From positions 65,508-129,507 of the forward strand of contig JBFWLB010000001.1 of NCBI GenBank assembly GCA_050252335.1: a DNA stretch of 64,000 bases, read 5' to 3'. The translations under genes were made by a program, and so were the position numbers. Source of the stretch: Berkiella_A sp050252335 (GTDB lineage: Bacteria; Pseudomonadota; Gammaproteobacteria; Berkiellales; Berkiellaceae). The notes under the pieces were generated by a model, which saw nothing but the letters and a program-made list of their open reading frames with translations, was not told the DNA's origin and ran no database searches. The first letter of the stretch is position 1. Each line of letters begins with the position of its first letter. Of the stretch, positions 39,593-49,384 are shown in pieces.

Positions 39593-42424
39593 ATGAGCGA
39601 AGTAGATTACAAAGATACGATCAATTTACCTCAAACCTCCTTTCCTATGCGGGCTAATCTGCCGCAACGTGAACCCGAGATTCTAAAAAAATGGCAGCAT
39701 TTAGATCTATATAAAAAAATCAGAACTCAGCAACAGGGCAAAGAGAAATATGTTTTAAATGATGGGCCTCCCTATGCCAATGGCGATATTCATATTGGTC
39801 ATGCTGTAAATAAAATTCTCAAAGATATGGTGGTTAAAGCGCAGACACTGAGCGATAAAGATGCACCCTTTATTCCAGGGTGGGACTGTCACGGTTTGCC
39901 GATTGAATTAAATGTTGAGAAAGCAAAAGGTAAGCCTAATGTAGATTTGACACCTGCAGCTTTTCGTCAAGCCTGCCGTGAATATGCAGATTCTCAAGTA
40001 AATGTACAACGTGAATCTTTTAAGCGCCTTGGTGTTATTGCTGATTGGGACAATCCTTATAAGACAATGGATTATCAATACCAAGCCGACATTATGCGTG
40101 CGTTTGGGCAAATTTATCAGAATGGTCATGTGCAACAAGGTGTTAAACCCGTACATTGGTGTACGCAGTGTGGTTCTGCTTTGGCAGAAGCAGAAGTGGA
40201 GCATCAAGACAAAACATCTGAAGCCATTGATGTATGCTTTAAAGTAAAAGATACCCAAGCCTTTTTAGAGAAAATAGGGGCTGATAAGAATATTGAGACG
40301 GCCGCCGTGGTTATTTGGACAACCACACCATGGACACTCCCTGCGAATCAGGCTGTAGCCTTTAATCCTGAATTAGAATACGTCATTGTCAAAGCTTCGC
40401 TTGACGGTGTGCCTTTTGATGCATTCATCATGATTGAGTCTTTGCTAGAGAGTTGCATGTCCCGCTACGGTTGCAAAGAATATAGTATCGTTCATAAATT
40501 CAAAGGCCAGATGGCTGAGCATGTTTTGTTAGAACATCCTTTTTATGAGCGAGATGTGCCTATACTCCTTGGCGAGCATGTCACGACAGAAGCCGGTACA
40601 GGTGCTGTGCATACCGCACCAGCGCATGGCATGGACGATTATCATTTGGGTATTAAATACGGTTTAGTGCTTGATGGTCCAGTAGATGATAATGGTAAAT
40701 ATTATGCAAGCACCCCATTTTTAGGCGGCGTGCATGTTTTCAAAGCAAATGAACAGGTCATTGCGCTCTTGAAAGAAAAAAATCGATTGTTGCATGATGA
40801 AAAATTATCTCATAGTTATCCACACTGTTGGCGCCATAAAACACCGCTTATTTTCAGAGCAACTCAACAATGGTTCATCAGTATGGATGAGGCTAAGTTA
40901 AGACAAACCGCTTTAGAACAAATTAAGCAAGTAAATTGGATCCCTGAATGGGGCGAATCTCGTATTAGCTTGATGATTGAAGGACGACCTGATTGGTGTA
41001 TCTCTAGACAAAGAACGTGGGGTGTGCCAATTCCACTTTTTACACACAAAGAAACCAAAGCAGTTCATCCAGAGATCGCTGCAATCATTGAGTATGTTGC
41101 TCAGCGTGTGGAGCAAGAAGGGATTGAGGCATGGCATACTTTAGATATTGCTTCTTTGCCTTTTAAAGATATGTCTGACTATCAAAAATCAAGAGATAGT
41201 TTAGATGTGTGGTTTGATTCAGGAGTAAGTCATGTAAGTGTGCTTAAGCGTCGCAAAGAATTACAATATCCCGCCCAATTGTTTTTGGAAGGTTCTGATC
41301 AACATAGAGGATGGTTCCAATCTTCTTTATTGTCCGCTGTTGCCATTGATGGAAAAGCACCTTATGAATCTGTCTTAACACATGGTTTTACTGTTGATCA
41401 ATTAGGCCGAAAGATGTCTAAATCTTTGGGGAATGTCGTTGCACCTGATAAAGTCATCAAAGCTTTAGGCGCAGATGTGCTGCGCTTATGGGTTGCTGCA
41501 ACAGATTATAAAGGTGAATTACATGTTTCTGATGAAATCTTAAAACGTACCAGTGATGCTTATCGACGTATTCGTAATACAGCTCGATTTTTGTTGGGCA
41601 ATTTAAGTGGTTTTTCGCATCAGCATCAAATTCAGTTTGATGAAATGTTAGCGCTTGATAAGTGGATAGTAGATAGAGCCTATTATATTCAAGAAGATAT
41701 TATAAAAGCATTTGAAGAATGCCAATTTCATACGGTTTACCAAAAAATACACAATTTTTGCGTCTTAGAATTAGGTAGTTTCTACTTAGATGTTATCAAA
41801 GACCGACAATATACGCTGCGCGAAAACAGTCATGCAAGACGCTCTGCACAAAGTGCGATGTATCATGTTGTACATGCCTTAGTGAAATGGATGGCGCCGA
41901 TTTTGAGCTTTACCGCAGAAGAAATTTGGGAAATATTACCTGATGCAACAACAGAATCGGTGTTTTTATCAACTTGGCACAATGCGCTAAGGCCCTTACC
42001 CGCAGAAAGTACATTTAATAATGATTTCTGGCAAAAGATGATAGCTATTCGTGATGCGGTAAACAAGGCCATTGAGTCTGAACGTGCAAAAGGGGCTTTC
42101 GGAGCAGGATTAGAAGCAGAGATAACTTTATATGCGGATGATGCCTTTTATCCTTTGTTGGCTAAACTCGAAGATGAATTGCGATTCTTATTGATTACCT
42201 CAAAAGCAGATCTTCAACCATTGTCTCAAAAGCCAGATCATGCTTTAGAGACAGAGATTGCTGGATTGGCTGTAACCATCGCAGCCTCTTCGCATCCTAA
42301 ATGTAAACGATGCTGGCATCGCAGAGAAGATGTCAATAAAAACCCGGATTTTCCTGAAATCTGTGGTCGTTGTGTTGAAAATATTGATACGCATCAACAA
42401 GGTGAGAAGCGAATGTATGCCTAA
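39593..42424 (+). CDS. ileS: Isoleucyl-tRNA synthetase
   Basis: This 943-residue class I synthetase has HIGH at 67-70 (DIHIGHAVN), an editing domain with WTTTPWTLPAN, GTGAVHTAPAHG, KMSKS at 607-611, and a C-terminal zinc finger CKRCWHRR ... CGRC. Length and order match the bacterial mupirocin-sensitive type. The repeat at 42431 begins seven bases after its stop. Confidence 0.98.
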   Translation: MSEVDYKDTINLPQTSFPMRANLPQREPEILKKWQHLDLYKKIRTQQQGKEKYVLNDGPPYANGDIHIGHAVNKILKDMVVKAQTLSDKDAPFIPGWDCHGLPIELNVEKAKGKPNVDLTPAAFRQACREYADSQVNVQRESFKRLGVIADWDNPYKTMDYQYQADIMRAFGQIYQNGHVQQGVKPVHWCTQCGSALAEAEVEHQDKTSEAIDVCFKVKDTQAFLEKIGADKNIETAAVVIWTTTPWTLPANQAVAFNPELEYVIVKASLDGVPFDAFIMIESLLESCMSRYGCKEYSIVHKFKGQMAEHVLLEHPFYERDVPILLGEHVTTEAGTGAVHTAPAHGMDDYHLGIKYGLVLDGPVDDNGKYYASTPFLGGVHVFKANEQVIALLKEKNRLLHDEKLSHSYPHCWRHKTPLIFRATQQWFISMDEAKLRQTALEQIKQVNWIPEWGESRISLMIEGRPDWCISRQRTWGVPIPLFTHKETKAVHPEIAAIIEYVAQRVEQEGIEAWHTLDIASLPFKDMSDYQKSRDSLDVWFDSGVSHVSVLKRRKELQYPAQLFLEGSDQHRGWFQSSLLSAVAIDGKAPYESVLTHGFTVDQLGRKMSKSLGNVVAPDKVIKALGADVLRLWVAATDYKGELHVSDEILKRTSDAYRRIRNTARFLLGNLSGFSHQHQIQFDEMLALDKWIVDRAYYIQEDIIKAFEECQFHTVYQKIHNFCVLELGSFYLDVIKDRQYTLRENSHARRSAQSAMYHVVHALVKWMAPILSFTAEEIWEILPDATTESVFLSTWHNALRPLPAESTFNNDFWQKMIAIRDAVNKAIESERAKGAFGAGLEAEITLYADDAFYPLLAKLEDELRFLLITSKADLQPLSQKPDHALETEIAGLAVTIAASSHPKCKRCWHRREDVNKNPDFPEICGRCVENIDTHQQGEKRMYA

Positions 42425-42430
42425 TGCTCG

Positions 42431-42607
42431 ATGAGCGTAGCGAATCAATGCTCTCACTTTGTAAAGGGAGATGCTTAGAACAGCGTAGCTGTACTAAGCA
42501 GAGGGATTTAGGTCGTTGAACTTGAATACCCAGCATAAATCCCCCTTGCGTACTTATCAGTACGCGTCCCCCTTCAAAAAGTGGGATCTTTTATTCGCTT
42601 CGCTCAT
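42431..42607. repeat. Long palindromic MITE-like repeat, copy B
   Basis: The ends ATGAGCGTAGCGAAT and ATTCGCTTCGCTCAT are inverted repeats with one mismatch. Inner arms CTCACTTTGTAAAGGGAG and CCCTTCAAAAAGTGGGA pair further, and CAGCGTAGCTG and CGTACTTATCAGTACG form internal hairpins. It is close to the element at 9561-9735 over its whole length. It separates ileS from lspA, which are usually adjacent. Confidence 0.88.
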
Positions 42608-42676
42608 ATTAAAAATGAATGTTACGGAGTGCTGTGGTATAGCAACTATTATGAATAATTTGAGAGACTTTGGGAA

Positions 42677-43180
42677 ATGAAAGAAAAAGCAACATCATTA
42701 CGATGGTTTATCTGGGTGCCTTTTTTGGTGCTCATAGATCAATTAACCAAGAGCTGGATATTAAAAACACTGAGCATAGGTGAAACAATACCATTGATGC
42801 CAGGGTTGCGCTTAACCTTAGCACATAATTATGGTATCGCCTTTGGTATGTTTAATAATGATAATTTATTGGTCACACGATTTATCTTATTAGCAATTGC
42901 GATAGCAATTACTGTCTTTATCAGTGTATGGCTCTATAAGACACCTCGTACTGAGAAATGGGTATGTAGTGCCTTAGTGCTGATTTTAGGGGGCGCCCTC
43001 GGTAATATTATTGATAGATTTATGCATGGGCATGTGATTGATTTTATTGATTGTTACTACAAAAATTGGCATTGGTGGACTTTTAATATTGCAGATAGTT
43101 TTATTACGGTAGGTGCCGTATTGTTGTTAAAAACCATTCTTTTTGAAGAAAAAGATTCATCAAAGGCGCATAAAGCATGA
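42677..43180 (+). CDS. lspA: Lipoprotein signal peptidase II
   Basis: This 167-residue aspartic protease has four membrane spans and cleaves prolipoproteins before the lipidated Cys. Conserved blocks are DQLTKSW, NYGIAFGM, GGALGNIIDRFMHGHVIDF (first catalytic Asp) and FNIADSFI (second). The C-terminus overlaps ispH by four bases (ATGA). Confidence 0.97.
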   Translation: MKEKATSLRWFIWVPFLVLIDQLTKSWILKTLSIGETIPLMPGLRLTLAHNYGIAFGMFNNDNLLVTRFILLAIAIAITVFISVWLYKTPRTEKWVCSALVLILGGALGNIIDRFMHGHVIDFIDCYYKNWHWWTFNIADSFITVGAVLLLKTILFEEKDSSKAHKA

Positions 43181-44181
43181 GTAAAGCAGTTCAGATATTC
43201 TTAGCCAATCCAAGAGGCTTTTGTGCCGGTGTCGATAGAGCAATTGATATTGTTGAAGCAGCATTGCAAAAATATGGTTCGCCAATTTATGTGCGTCATG
43301 AGGTTGTGCACAATCGTTATGTGGTAAAAAGTTTATGTGAGCAGGGTGCTATTTTTGTAGATGAATTATCTGAAGTGCCAGAGCAGAGTATTGTTATTTT
43401 CAGTGCGCATGGTGTATCCCAAGCTGTGAGAGAAGAAGCAAAAAATAGAAATTTGCAGTTAGTCTTTGATGCAACTTGTCCATTGGTAACAAAAGTACAT
43501 ATGGAAGTTGCGCGTCAGAGTAAGAAAGGTTATGAATGTGTGCTGATTGGGCATGCAGGGCATGCAGAGGTTGAAGGAACACTAGGGCAATATGAAAATG
43601 ACGCTGGTGGTATTTACTTGGTAGAAAATATACAAGATGTTGAAAATCTTTCTGTAAAAGATCCCTCAAATTTATTCTATGTCACACAAACAACCTTGTC
43701 GGTAGAAGATACCAAGCAAATTATTGCAGCTTTACAATTAAAGTATCCAGAGATTCAAGGACCTAAACGAGATGATATTTGCTATGCAACGCAAAATCGT
43801 CAAGACGCTGTAAAAGAACTGGCAAAATTGTGTGATATTGTGTTGGTGGTTGGTTCAACCAATAGTTCGAACTCAAATCGTTTAAAAGAATTAGCAGAGC
43901 ATTGTGGCGCCAGAAGCTTCTTGATTGATGATGCAGCAATGTTAGACTGGGCGTGGTTTGATGGCGTAAATAACATTGGCATTACAGCGGGCGCATCGGC
44001 CCCTGAGATCTTGGTGACCGAAATCATTCAAGCCATACAGTCAAGATTTAAGGTAGTAAAAGTCAATAATGTGAAAGGCATTGATGAAAACATGACTTTT
44101 TCCATGCCCAAGGAATTAAGAGATGTGCCAATTCATAATCCTTTTAAGGCAATTAATACTGTGTTAGAGACGACAAGCTAA
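43177..44181 (+). CDS. ispH: HMB-PP reductase IspH
   Basis: This 334-residue iron-sulfur enzyme performs the last step of the MEP isoprenoid pathway. The cluster cysteines are in NPRGFCAGVDRA, DATCPLVTK and DDICYATQNRQ; substrate residues are in FSAHGVS, TQTTLS and TNSSNSNRL. It is the last gene of the murJ-to-ispH run and is convergent with pilE. Confidence 0.97.
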   Translation: MSKAVQIFLANPRGFCAGVDRAIDIVEAALQKYGSPIYVRHEVVHNRYVVKSLCEQGAIFVDELSEVPEQSIVIFSAHGVSQAVREEAKNRNLQLVFDATCPLVTKVHMEVARQSKKGYECVLIGHAGHAEVEGTLGQYENDAGGIYLVENIQDVENLSVKDPSNLFYVTQTTLSVEDTKQIIAALQLKYPEIQGPKRDDICYATQNRQDAVKELAKLCDIVLVVGSTNSSNSNRLKELAEHCGARSFLIDDAAMLDWAWFDGVNNIGITAGASAPEILVTEIIQAIQSRFKVVKVNNVKGIDENMTFSMPKELRDVPIHNPFKAINTVLETTS

Positions 44182-44211
44182 CATAGCTGTTGTGGGCTAT
44201 AGGTCTATCAG

Positions 44212-44607
44212 TTACCAGCAATTCGCTGTTGTTGGTCCTTTTAAGTTTGTATTTGTTAATGTTAATGCGCCACAGGTGTCTGTTGCTTGTGGGCCGCCTG
44301 CAACAGGTGTTGCTGTGAGCGTAAAGCTTGTTGCGGATAAATTAGAAATAGACAGTGTATAGAAAGCTTCAGGAGAGTTTGCATTTGCGCCGACTGCTGC
44401 TGGCGTGGTTGCCCCAACATAAGTGTTATTTTCTGTGTAATAATGCTCCATCCGTGCGGCAAGATTAAGCAATGCGGCTTGTCCATCTGAACGGCGTGTA
44501 CGTTGCACATGCTGGGTATAGCTTGGAAATGCAATTGCCGCAATAATGCCTACAATCGCCACAGCAATCATCAATTCCATTAAGCTAAATCCATGTATTT
44601 TCTTCAT
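44212..44607 (-). CDS. pilE: Type IV minor pilin PilE
   Basis: This 131-residue prepilin has a short leader MKKIHG, cleaved before FSLMELMIAVAIVGIIAAIA, with Glu5 for assembly. The globular part has two Cys (CGAL and the C-terminal NCW) that probably form the D-region disulfide. ATG 44607 is favoured because AAGG is upstream and the leader is then of normal size. It is last in the minor-pilin operon. Confidence 0.92.
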   Translation of the reverse strand: MKKIHGFSLMELMIAVAIVGIIAAIAFPSYTQHVQRTRRSDGQAALLNLAARMEHYYTENNTYVGATTPAAVGANANSPEAFYTLSISNLSATSFTLTATPVAGGPQATDTCGALTLTNTNLKGPTTANCW

Positions 44608-44633
44608 ATCAAAGCCTTTTAATATAAATTTTA

Positions 44634-44996
44634 TCAATGAGTAATAGATTGTTTATTGATGCCAGAGATTATACGAAACTGATGAATGGTTGCATATGGT
44701 AATTCAGGATTTTGTTTGATGGCATTATTATCTATCCAAAATTCCACGAATTGTTCAGCAGCAAGCACAGACAGATTGACGATGGTTTTATCCGTGGTGA
44801 CAATTTTAAGCGGTGTTGCGAGAGCAAAAAATTTCTTGTTAATTTCTATTGTACCCGCCTCAATATCAATCATATTAATAGTACCTTGATATTGTAAGCC
44901 CGTCATATTCATCATGTCTGATTTTGCCATTACAGCATTGATATAAAATATCAGGCTACACAAGAGACAAGCAGAAGCATATATTTTTTTCATCAT
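44634..44996 (-). CDS. pilY2: PilY2-like small secreted protein
   Basis: This 120-residue protein has a signal peptide of about 24 residues (LLCSLIFYINAVMA). The mature part is a small beta domain, with YQGTINMIDIEAGTIEINKKFFALA resembling the PilY2 core. Position between pilY1 and pilE is the same as in Pseudomonas aeruginosa. The role in pilus formation is unclear even there. Confidence 0.75.
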   Translation of the reverse strand: MMKKIYASACLLCSLIFYINAVMAKSDMMNMTGLQYQGTINMIDIEAGTIEINKKFFALATPLKIVTTDKTIVNLSVLAAEQFVEFWIDNNAIKQNPELPYATIHQFRIISGINKQSITH

Positions 44997-45002
44997 GAGT
45001 TC

Positions 45003-48000
45003 TTATTCCATAATTTGTTTCCAGTTTTGGCGCCCCTGTGGACCTGTACCAGGATTTTCCGTGAGAGTATTTAATCCCATGGAGCCACTTAATATTTTTA
45101 TTTCTTTTGACTTATCGCCCGACAAAGAGACTGCGGGTGTGGGCGTGATACCGACGGATGATTTTTGACCACCAACCGGAACGAGCGCATTGTCTACTTT
45201 GATATAGTCAATGCTATCAAAAATGCCATCGTTATTTAAATCAAAGGGCGTGGTTTCTGGTTGGCCGCCAGAAGCGGCGTTTAATTCCATAATCCAAGAA
45301 CTGCCACCAAAATCGCAGGCAGAGCTAGAGGGAAGTAAAGTGGTGAATATTACATTATTATTACGAAGGAGTGCTTTTGAGATTTGTCTTTCTCCATGAT
45401 TAGAAGATGCGCCCTTCACAATTAAATTTATATACCAACCACGATGTTGTGCGGGATCGCCTGAACGTGTAGGCGCAGCCCAGTTGATAGGTAGGTCGCT
45501 GATCTGCCTAACGGAAGTTGTGGTATCTGTCACATTATCTCCATTTGTATCTACATTTATATCTACTTCTTGTAATATACTTTGTTGCAATAATTGAGAT
45601 TTGCTGACCGTATTACCATCGAGTTTATCCCAAATTCCGTAGAAAGCTTGGGTGACCGCACCTGTTGAAATATTGTCGGTTTTTTCTAAAAATTTTCCTG
45701 TCCCAAAATAAACCATAACGCCTTGTGCTAAACCAGTAGGGTGAGGGCCAACAATAGGTGCTGTGGTAATGGCTTGATCGCCTGTGGTTGTTTGTTGCGC
45801 CGTGAATAAGGCTGTGGCACTGCTTTTCCACTGCGTGGGCGTGGTGCTGGTTAAATCAAACTTCCAGAGTGTGCCTTTAAGATCACCCGCATAAATATAG
45901 TCGGCAACATAATCACCATCTATGTCAACAACATAAGCTTCGCTTAATCCATTGGGGGTTGTGGGTGTGCCTGTACCAACAGGGATTTTGATGTAATCTG
46001 TATCTGCTGTCCAAGTACCATCTGTACCTCGTTCAATAAACAGTATATAAAGCGCTGCTTTGCCAGTAGTGCTGGCATAGCCATCATTTTCAGAATTATT
46101 ATAGCCGTTACCGAAAATAGCCGCCCATTTTGTCGTTGTTGAGTTATATCGCACTTTTGCAATTTTCACATTGCCGTAGATATATCCGAGATCTGCGTCA
46201 TTTTCATCTGAGAATTCCCATAAATAAATTTGATTGGCATTAGCCTCTGTGAATTGAGCAGGATCGGTGATATCCAGCGCATAAACTGTTTGACCGCCTT
46301 TTCTGAGGCCGCCTGTTAAGATTGTGCGCCAACTGCCATTGATAAAAACATCTGCTTCGGTTGGAGAACCATCTACGGTAAATTTATGGGTATAAGTTGT
46401 TTTAGATAATTCAGATAGGTTTTTATACAATCTTCTATCACCCGGAATATAGGCAAGTACTTCTTGACCTGTATCTGCGCGAAAAGCATGTAGCATGCCG
46501 TCATTACTTCCGGTATACACAATTTTTTGGCGATTTGCATATTGCGTTCTGAATGTGTCGTAACTCGCACTTTCTAAAGAGGATGGATAATATCGATTAG
46601 GAGGGCCAACAAATAAAGGATCAGAATTGATAATATCGCCTAATAACCCTTGTCGATTTCTAAAAGCATAACTACTGCCATTTTGTTGCTCATCTGCGCG
46701 ATTGCCACGAAGATATTTGACGAGTTTATCCCCATAAGTCTGGTTTGCTGTGATTTCAGAGGCCGTTGTTGTATTTGCATTATAAGGGGCATATTGCAGA
46801 AAATCAGCGATTCTTTGTGGCAGACTACCACTGACTTTGAGATTAGTATAATTACTTGGCCATTGAAAGGCGGCGCCTTGGTTATTTCCATTTAAAGCGC
46901 GCGTGATAATTTTTCGTTGTGTGTGCGAGATCCCTGGATTGCTGCTTGCATCCATGAGCGGTAAAATACAAGCGCCTCCTGTTAGTTTGCAATCGGCATT
47001 CCAGCTTGGTGTTTGTGCAAGTTTTCCCGTAGGAGAGATGGCAAAAGCCAGCAATTCGCCGCGCCATTGATTGCTATCAAATCGTGCTTGATAGACTTGT
47101 GAATCAGTATTAAGAACCGTGGAGTTTTGCGCGACAGTGGCCGCTGAGCTAATGCGATTGGTAATATTGGCGAGCGCATTGCCAAGCTCTGCTGCCAATG
47201 CATTGGGTGTTTGTGCTTTAACGAAGGTTCCTTTGGAGTTATAAGCAGCGTGCCATAAATCATCAATTTTCTCAGGATCTGAGTTATAGGGATTGCCCCA
47301 ATTGCTGCTTTCTATCAACGGGGGATTGGGCCATTTATCGCCATCCGTATCTACCAGTAATCCTGATACGCCAAATGCAACGGTATAGGTAACCATATGT
47401 TGGTGTGTGGCAGGATCTGCGGCACTTGGAATAACATTATTGGGTAGAGGGCTTAAATCTTTGTCATAATAATACTTTGCAACATCGGCAAGCGTAAGAG
47501 AAATGCCATCTTTATCGTCGTCACCAGGCCCACCCGTAGGATTATTTTCACTCCAGAACCCATCGGTCAATAAAACCGTAAAATTTTGTTGGCAGCTGTA
47601 AATAATGGGATCGGCATAGCCAGATAAAGTATTATCAAAATATTGTCCCGTACGATTTAATCCATTGCGTAGCGGTGTACCTAATGCTTGCCAGCCATAG
47701 CTATACAGATTAGAGAGTAATGCTGCATTGTGTGAAGTATAATTGCTAACATTGCTGGCGGGTACTTGGTGAAATAAAGCGTTGTAATCATTAATAACAC
47801 TGAGGCCGTAGCGAAAATTAGGATATTGATTAATGACAGTACTGATGGCGCCTTTGGCCGCCAGTGAGCGTTTTCTACTATATTGATACCAGTTTGCAAA
47901 ATTTTGTTTTGTTTCTGTAATCGTTCGGCAACCATCCGCGCCTGTGCTTGTGACGCCCAGTGTATTGTTAAAAATCTGTCTTACTAATGTTGATGGGCCA

Positions 48001-48839
48001 AGAATATTATAACAAGCACTTGTATTCGTTAAGGTTGCTTCTAGTACATTTGTTTCACCAATCGTATTGGTTTTGGGTTCATACGTTACTCTTCGAATTT
48101 CAGCATTATTAGCGTTTAATTTAATAAAATAGTGCGCATCCCATAGATCGACTTCGCCATTGGGTGTGTTGGTTGCGTTGACAGCAGATGCGCGTAGTGG
48201 CCTGCCATCACTTGCTCTATAACCTCGAGTGTCCACCCAAACGTGATAAATCGCGCCATTAAGATTTTTTGTAATAGAATAGCCACTGGTGCCCTGTCTA
48301 GGATTGCTTCTTGCTGCTGTAAAACTTGCATTACTGCATAAGGTGCCGTTTGTTAAGCAGGCACCTGCCCACGGTATATAGGTATTTTCAGGATTATAAT
48401 AAGTAAAATTGAGATCGGATGAATAGACGCGCCATTCTTTTGTGCCAGCCGCACTACAGCTTTCTATCGAATTGTAATCTGTGTTTGAGCAGTTATCTGT
48501 ATAGAGATTATCGCTATTATTATATATATAGGAGAAATGCCGGAAACTATTATTTCCATAACTGCGTATTAAACTATTGTCGACCGTTGTGCCACAGGTA
48601 GTAGCACTCGAAAAAGAGCCGGTTGCATGCGGATCATAAGCACATACATTCCAGTAAGGTTTTGTTAATACCTCCCAGTCCATAGAGCCAGAGTCATCTA
48701 CCTCAAAAAATACATTGGGATCAACCGATGTGCCTAAAAATAGGGGGGTATCCGTTAAGCCCAGTAGTGCAGCTTGTGAAATGCTGCCATGTAGTAAACA
48801 GGGGATTGCCAGTAGTTTCAGCGCTTTGTTCATATGCAT
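45003..48839 (-). CDS. pilY1: Type IV pilus tip adhesin PilY1
   Basis: This 1278-residue protein has a signal peptide, then a VWA-like segment whose MIDAS-type motif is DDSGSMDW (near residue 50), and later a PilY1 beta-propeller. Ca-binding EF-type loops are recognisable as DTDGDKWPNPP, DIDGDYVADY, DTNGDNVTDT and DLNNDGIFDS. The protein sits at the pilus tip, is needed for pilus extension and adhesion, and in Pseudomonas is a surface sensor. An alternative ATG lies two codons in. Confidence 0.93.
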   Translation of the reverse strand: MHMNKALKLLAIPCLLHGSISQAALLGLTDTPLFLGTSVDPNVFFEVDDSGSMDWEVLTKPYWNVCAYDPHATGSFSSATTCGTTVDNSLIRSYGNNSFRHFSYIYNNSDNLYTDNCSNTDYNSIESCSAAGTKEWRVYSSDLNFTYYNPENTYIPWAGACLTNGTLCSNASFTAARSNPRQGTSGYSITKNLNGAIYHVWVDTRGYRASDGRPLRASAVNATNTPNGEVDLWDAHYFIKLNANNAEIRRVTYEPKTNTIGETNVLEATLTNTSACYNILGPSTLVRQIFNNTLGVTSTGADGCRTITETKQNFANWYQYSRKRSLAAKGAISTVINQYPNFRYGLSVINDYNALFHQVPASNVSNYTSHNAALLSNLYSYGWQALGTPLRNGLNRTGQYFDNTLSGYADPIIYSCQQNFTVLLTDGFWSENNPTGGPGDDDKDGISLTLADVAKYYYDKDLSPLPNNVIPSAADPATHQHMVTYTVAFGVSGLLVDTDGDKWPNPPLIESSNWGNPYNSDPEKIDDLWHAAYNSKGTFVKAQTPNALAAELGNALANITNRISSAATVAQNSTVLNTDSQVYQARFDSNQWRGELLAFAISPTGKLAQTPSWNADCKLTGGACILPLMDASSNPGISHTQRKIITRALNGNNQGAAFQWPSNYTNLKVSGSLPQRIADFLQYAPYNANTTTASEITANQTYGDKLVKYLRGNRADEQQNGSSYAFRNRQGLLGDIINSDPLFVGPPNRYYPSSLESASYDTFRTQYANRQKIVYTGSNDGMLHAFRADTGQEVLAYIPGDRRLYKNLSELSKTTYTHKFTVDGSPTEADVFINGSWRTILTGGLRKGGQTVYALDITDPAQFTEANANQIYLWEFSDENDADLGYIYGNVKIAKVRYNSTTTKWAAIFGNGYNNSENDGYASTTGKAALYILFIERGTDGTWTADTDYIKIPVGTGTPTTPNGLSEAYVVDIDGDYVADYIYAGDLKGTLWKFDLTSTTPTQWKSSATALFTAQQTTTGDQAITTAPIVGPHPTGLAQGVMVYFGTGKFLEKTDNISTGAVTQAFYGIWDKLDGNTVSKSQLLQQSILQEVDINVDTNGDNVTDTTTSVRQISDLPINWAAPTRSGDPAQHRGWYINLIVKGASSNHGERQISKALLRNNNVIFTTLLPSSSACDFGGSSWIMELNAASGGQPETTPFDLNNDGIFDSIDYIKVDNALVPVGGQKSSVGITPTPAVSLSGDKSKEIKILSGSMGLNTLTENPGTGPQGRQNWKQIME

Positions 48840-48841
48840 CT

Positions 48842-49378
48842 CTAATTAAATTGTGTCGCATAGATTGATTCAATCATTGTTTTGGTTGTATCAACCTCAC
48901 CTGTGCCGCGAGCTGTCACGCGATAATAGTGATATCCTGCTCCCTTTGAGCGTGCATCGGGTGAAAGTTCATAGGGCACAAATCCGTATTCTTGAATGAT
49001 AAAATAGGGTTGCGTATGAATGCCATAGATGCTTGTAGAATAAGATCTTGCATTGTTTTTCCACCAGCTTGGAGAATTTTTATAAATGTTTGAGAGTGTA
49101 CTGTCTTGCCAGACAGGACAAGGGCTAGCGCTACAAGACTTAACAGCATCTGGTTTTGCTGCTTGTGATTTTATCCAGCGCTCCCCATCTGATAAGGCGC
49201 TTTCAGTGGCTTGGAACGCGATACTGGTGTCTCTCATATTAGAGGTCATCTTTTCAGATAATATGACAGACTGCATACTGGTTATACCGATTAAGGTGAC
49301 GATCAATAATAAGATAAGTCCAGTAATTAAAATCACACCTTTTTCAGATTTTTCAGCCCCAATAGAAATGATGTTCAT
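48842..49378 (-). CDS. pilX: Type IV pilus minor pilin PilX
   Basis: This 178-residue protein has a 14-residue leader ending KG, then the hydrophobic helix VILITGLILLLIVTLIGITS and QATESALSDGERWI, typical of PilX. The usual Glu5 is absent, as in many PilX/GspK-type pilins. Two Cys lie in SCSASPC. It is located between pilW and pilY1. Confidence 0.9.
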   Translation of the reverse strand: MNIISIGAEKSEKGVILITGLILLLIVTLIGITSMQSVILSEKMTSNMRDTSIAFQATESALSDGERWIKSQAAKPDAVKSCSASPCPVWQDSTLSNIYKNSPSWWKNNARSYSTSIYGIHTQPYFIIQEYGFVPYELSPDARSKGAGYHYYRVTARGTGEVDTTKTMIESIYATQFN

Positions 49379-49384
49379 AAATCC

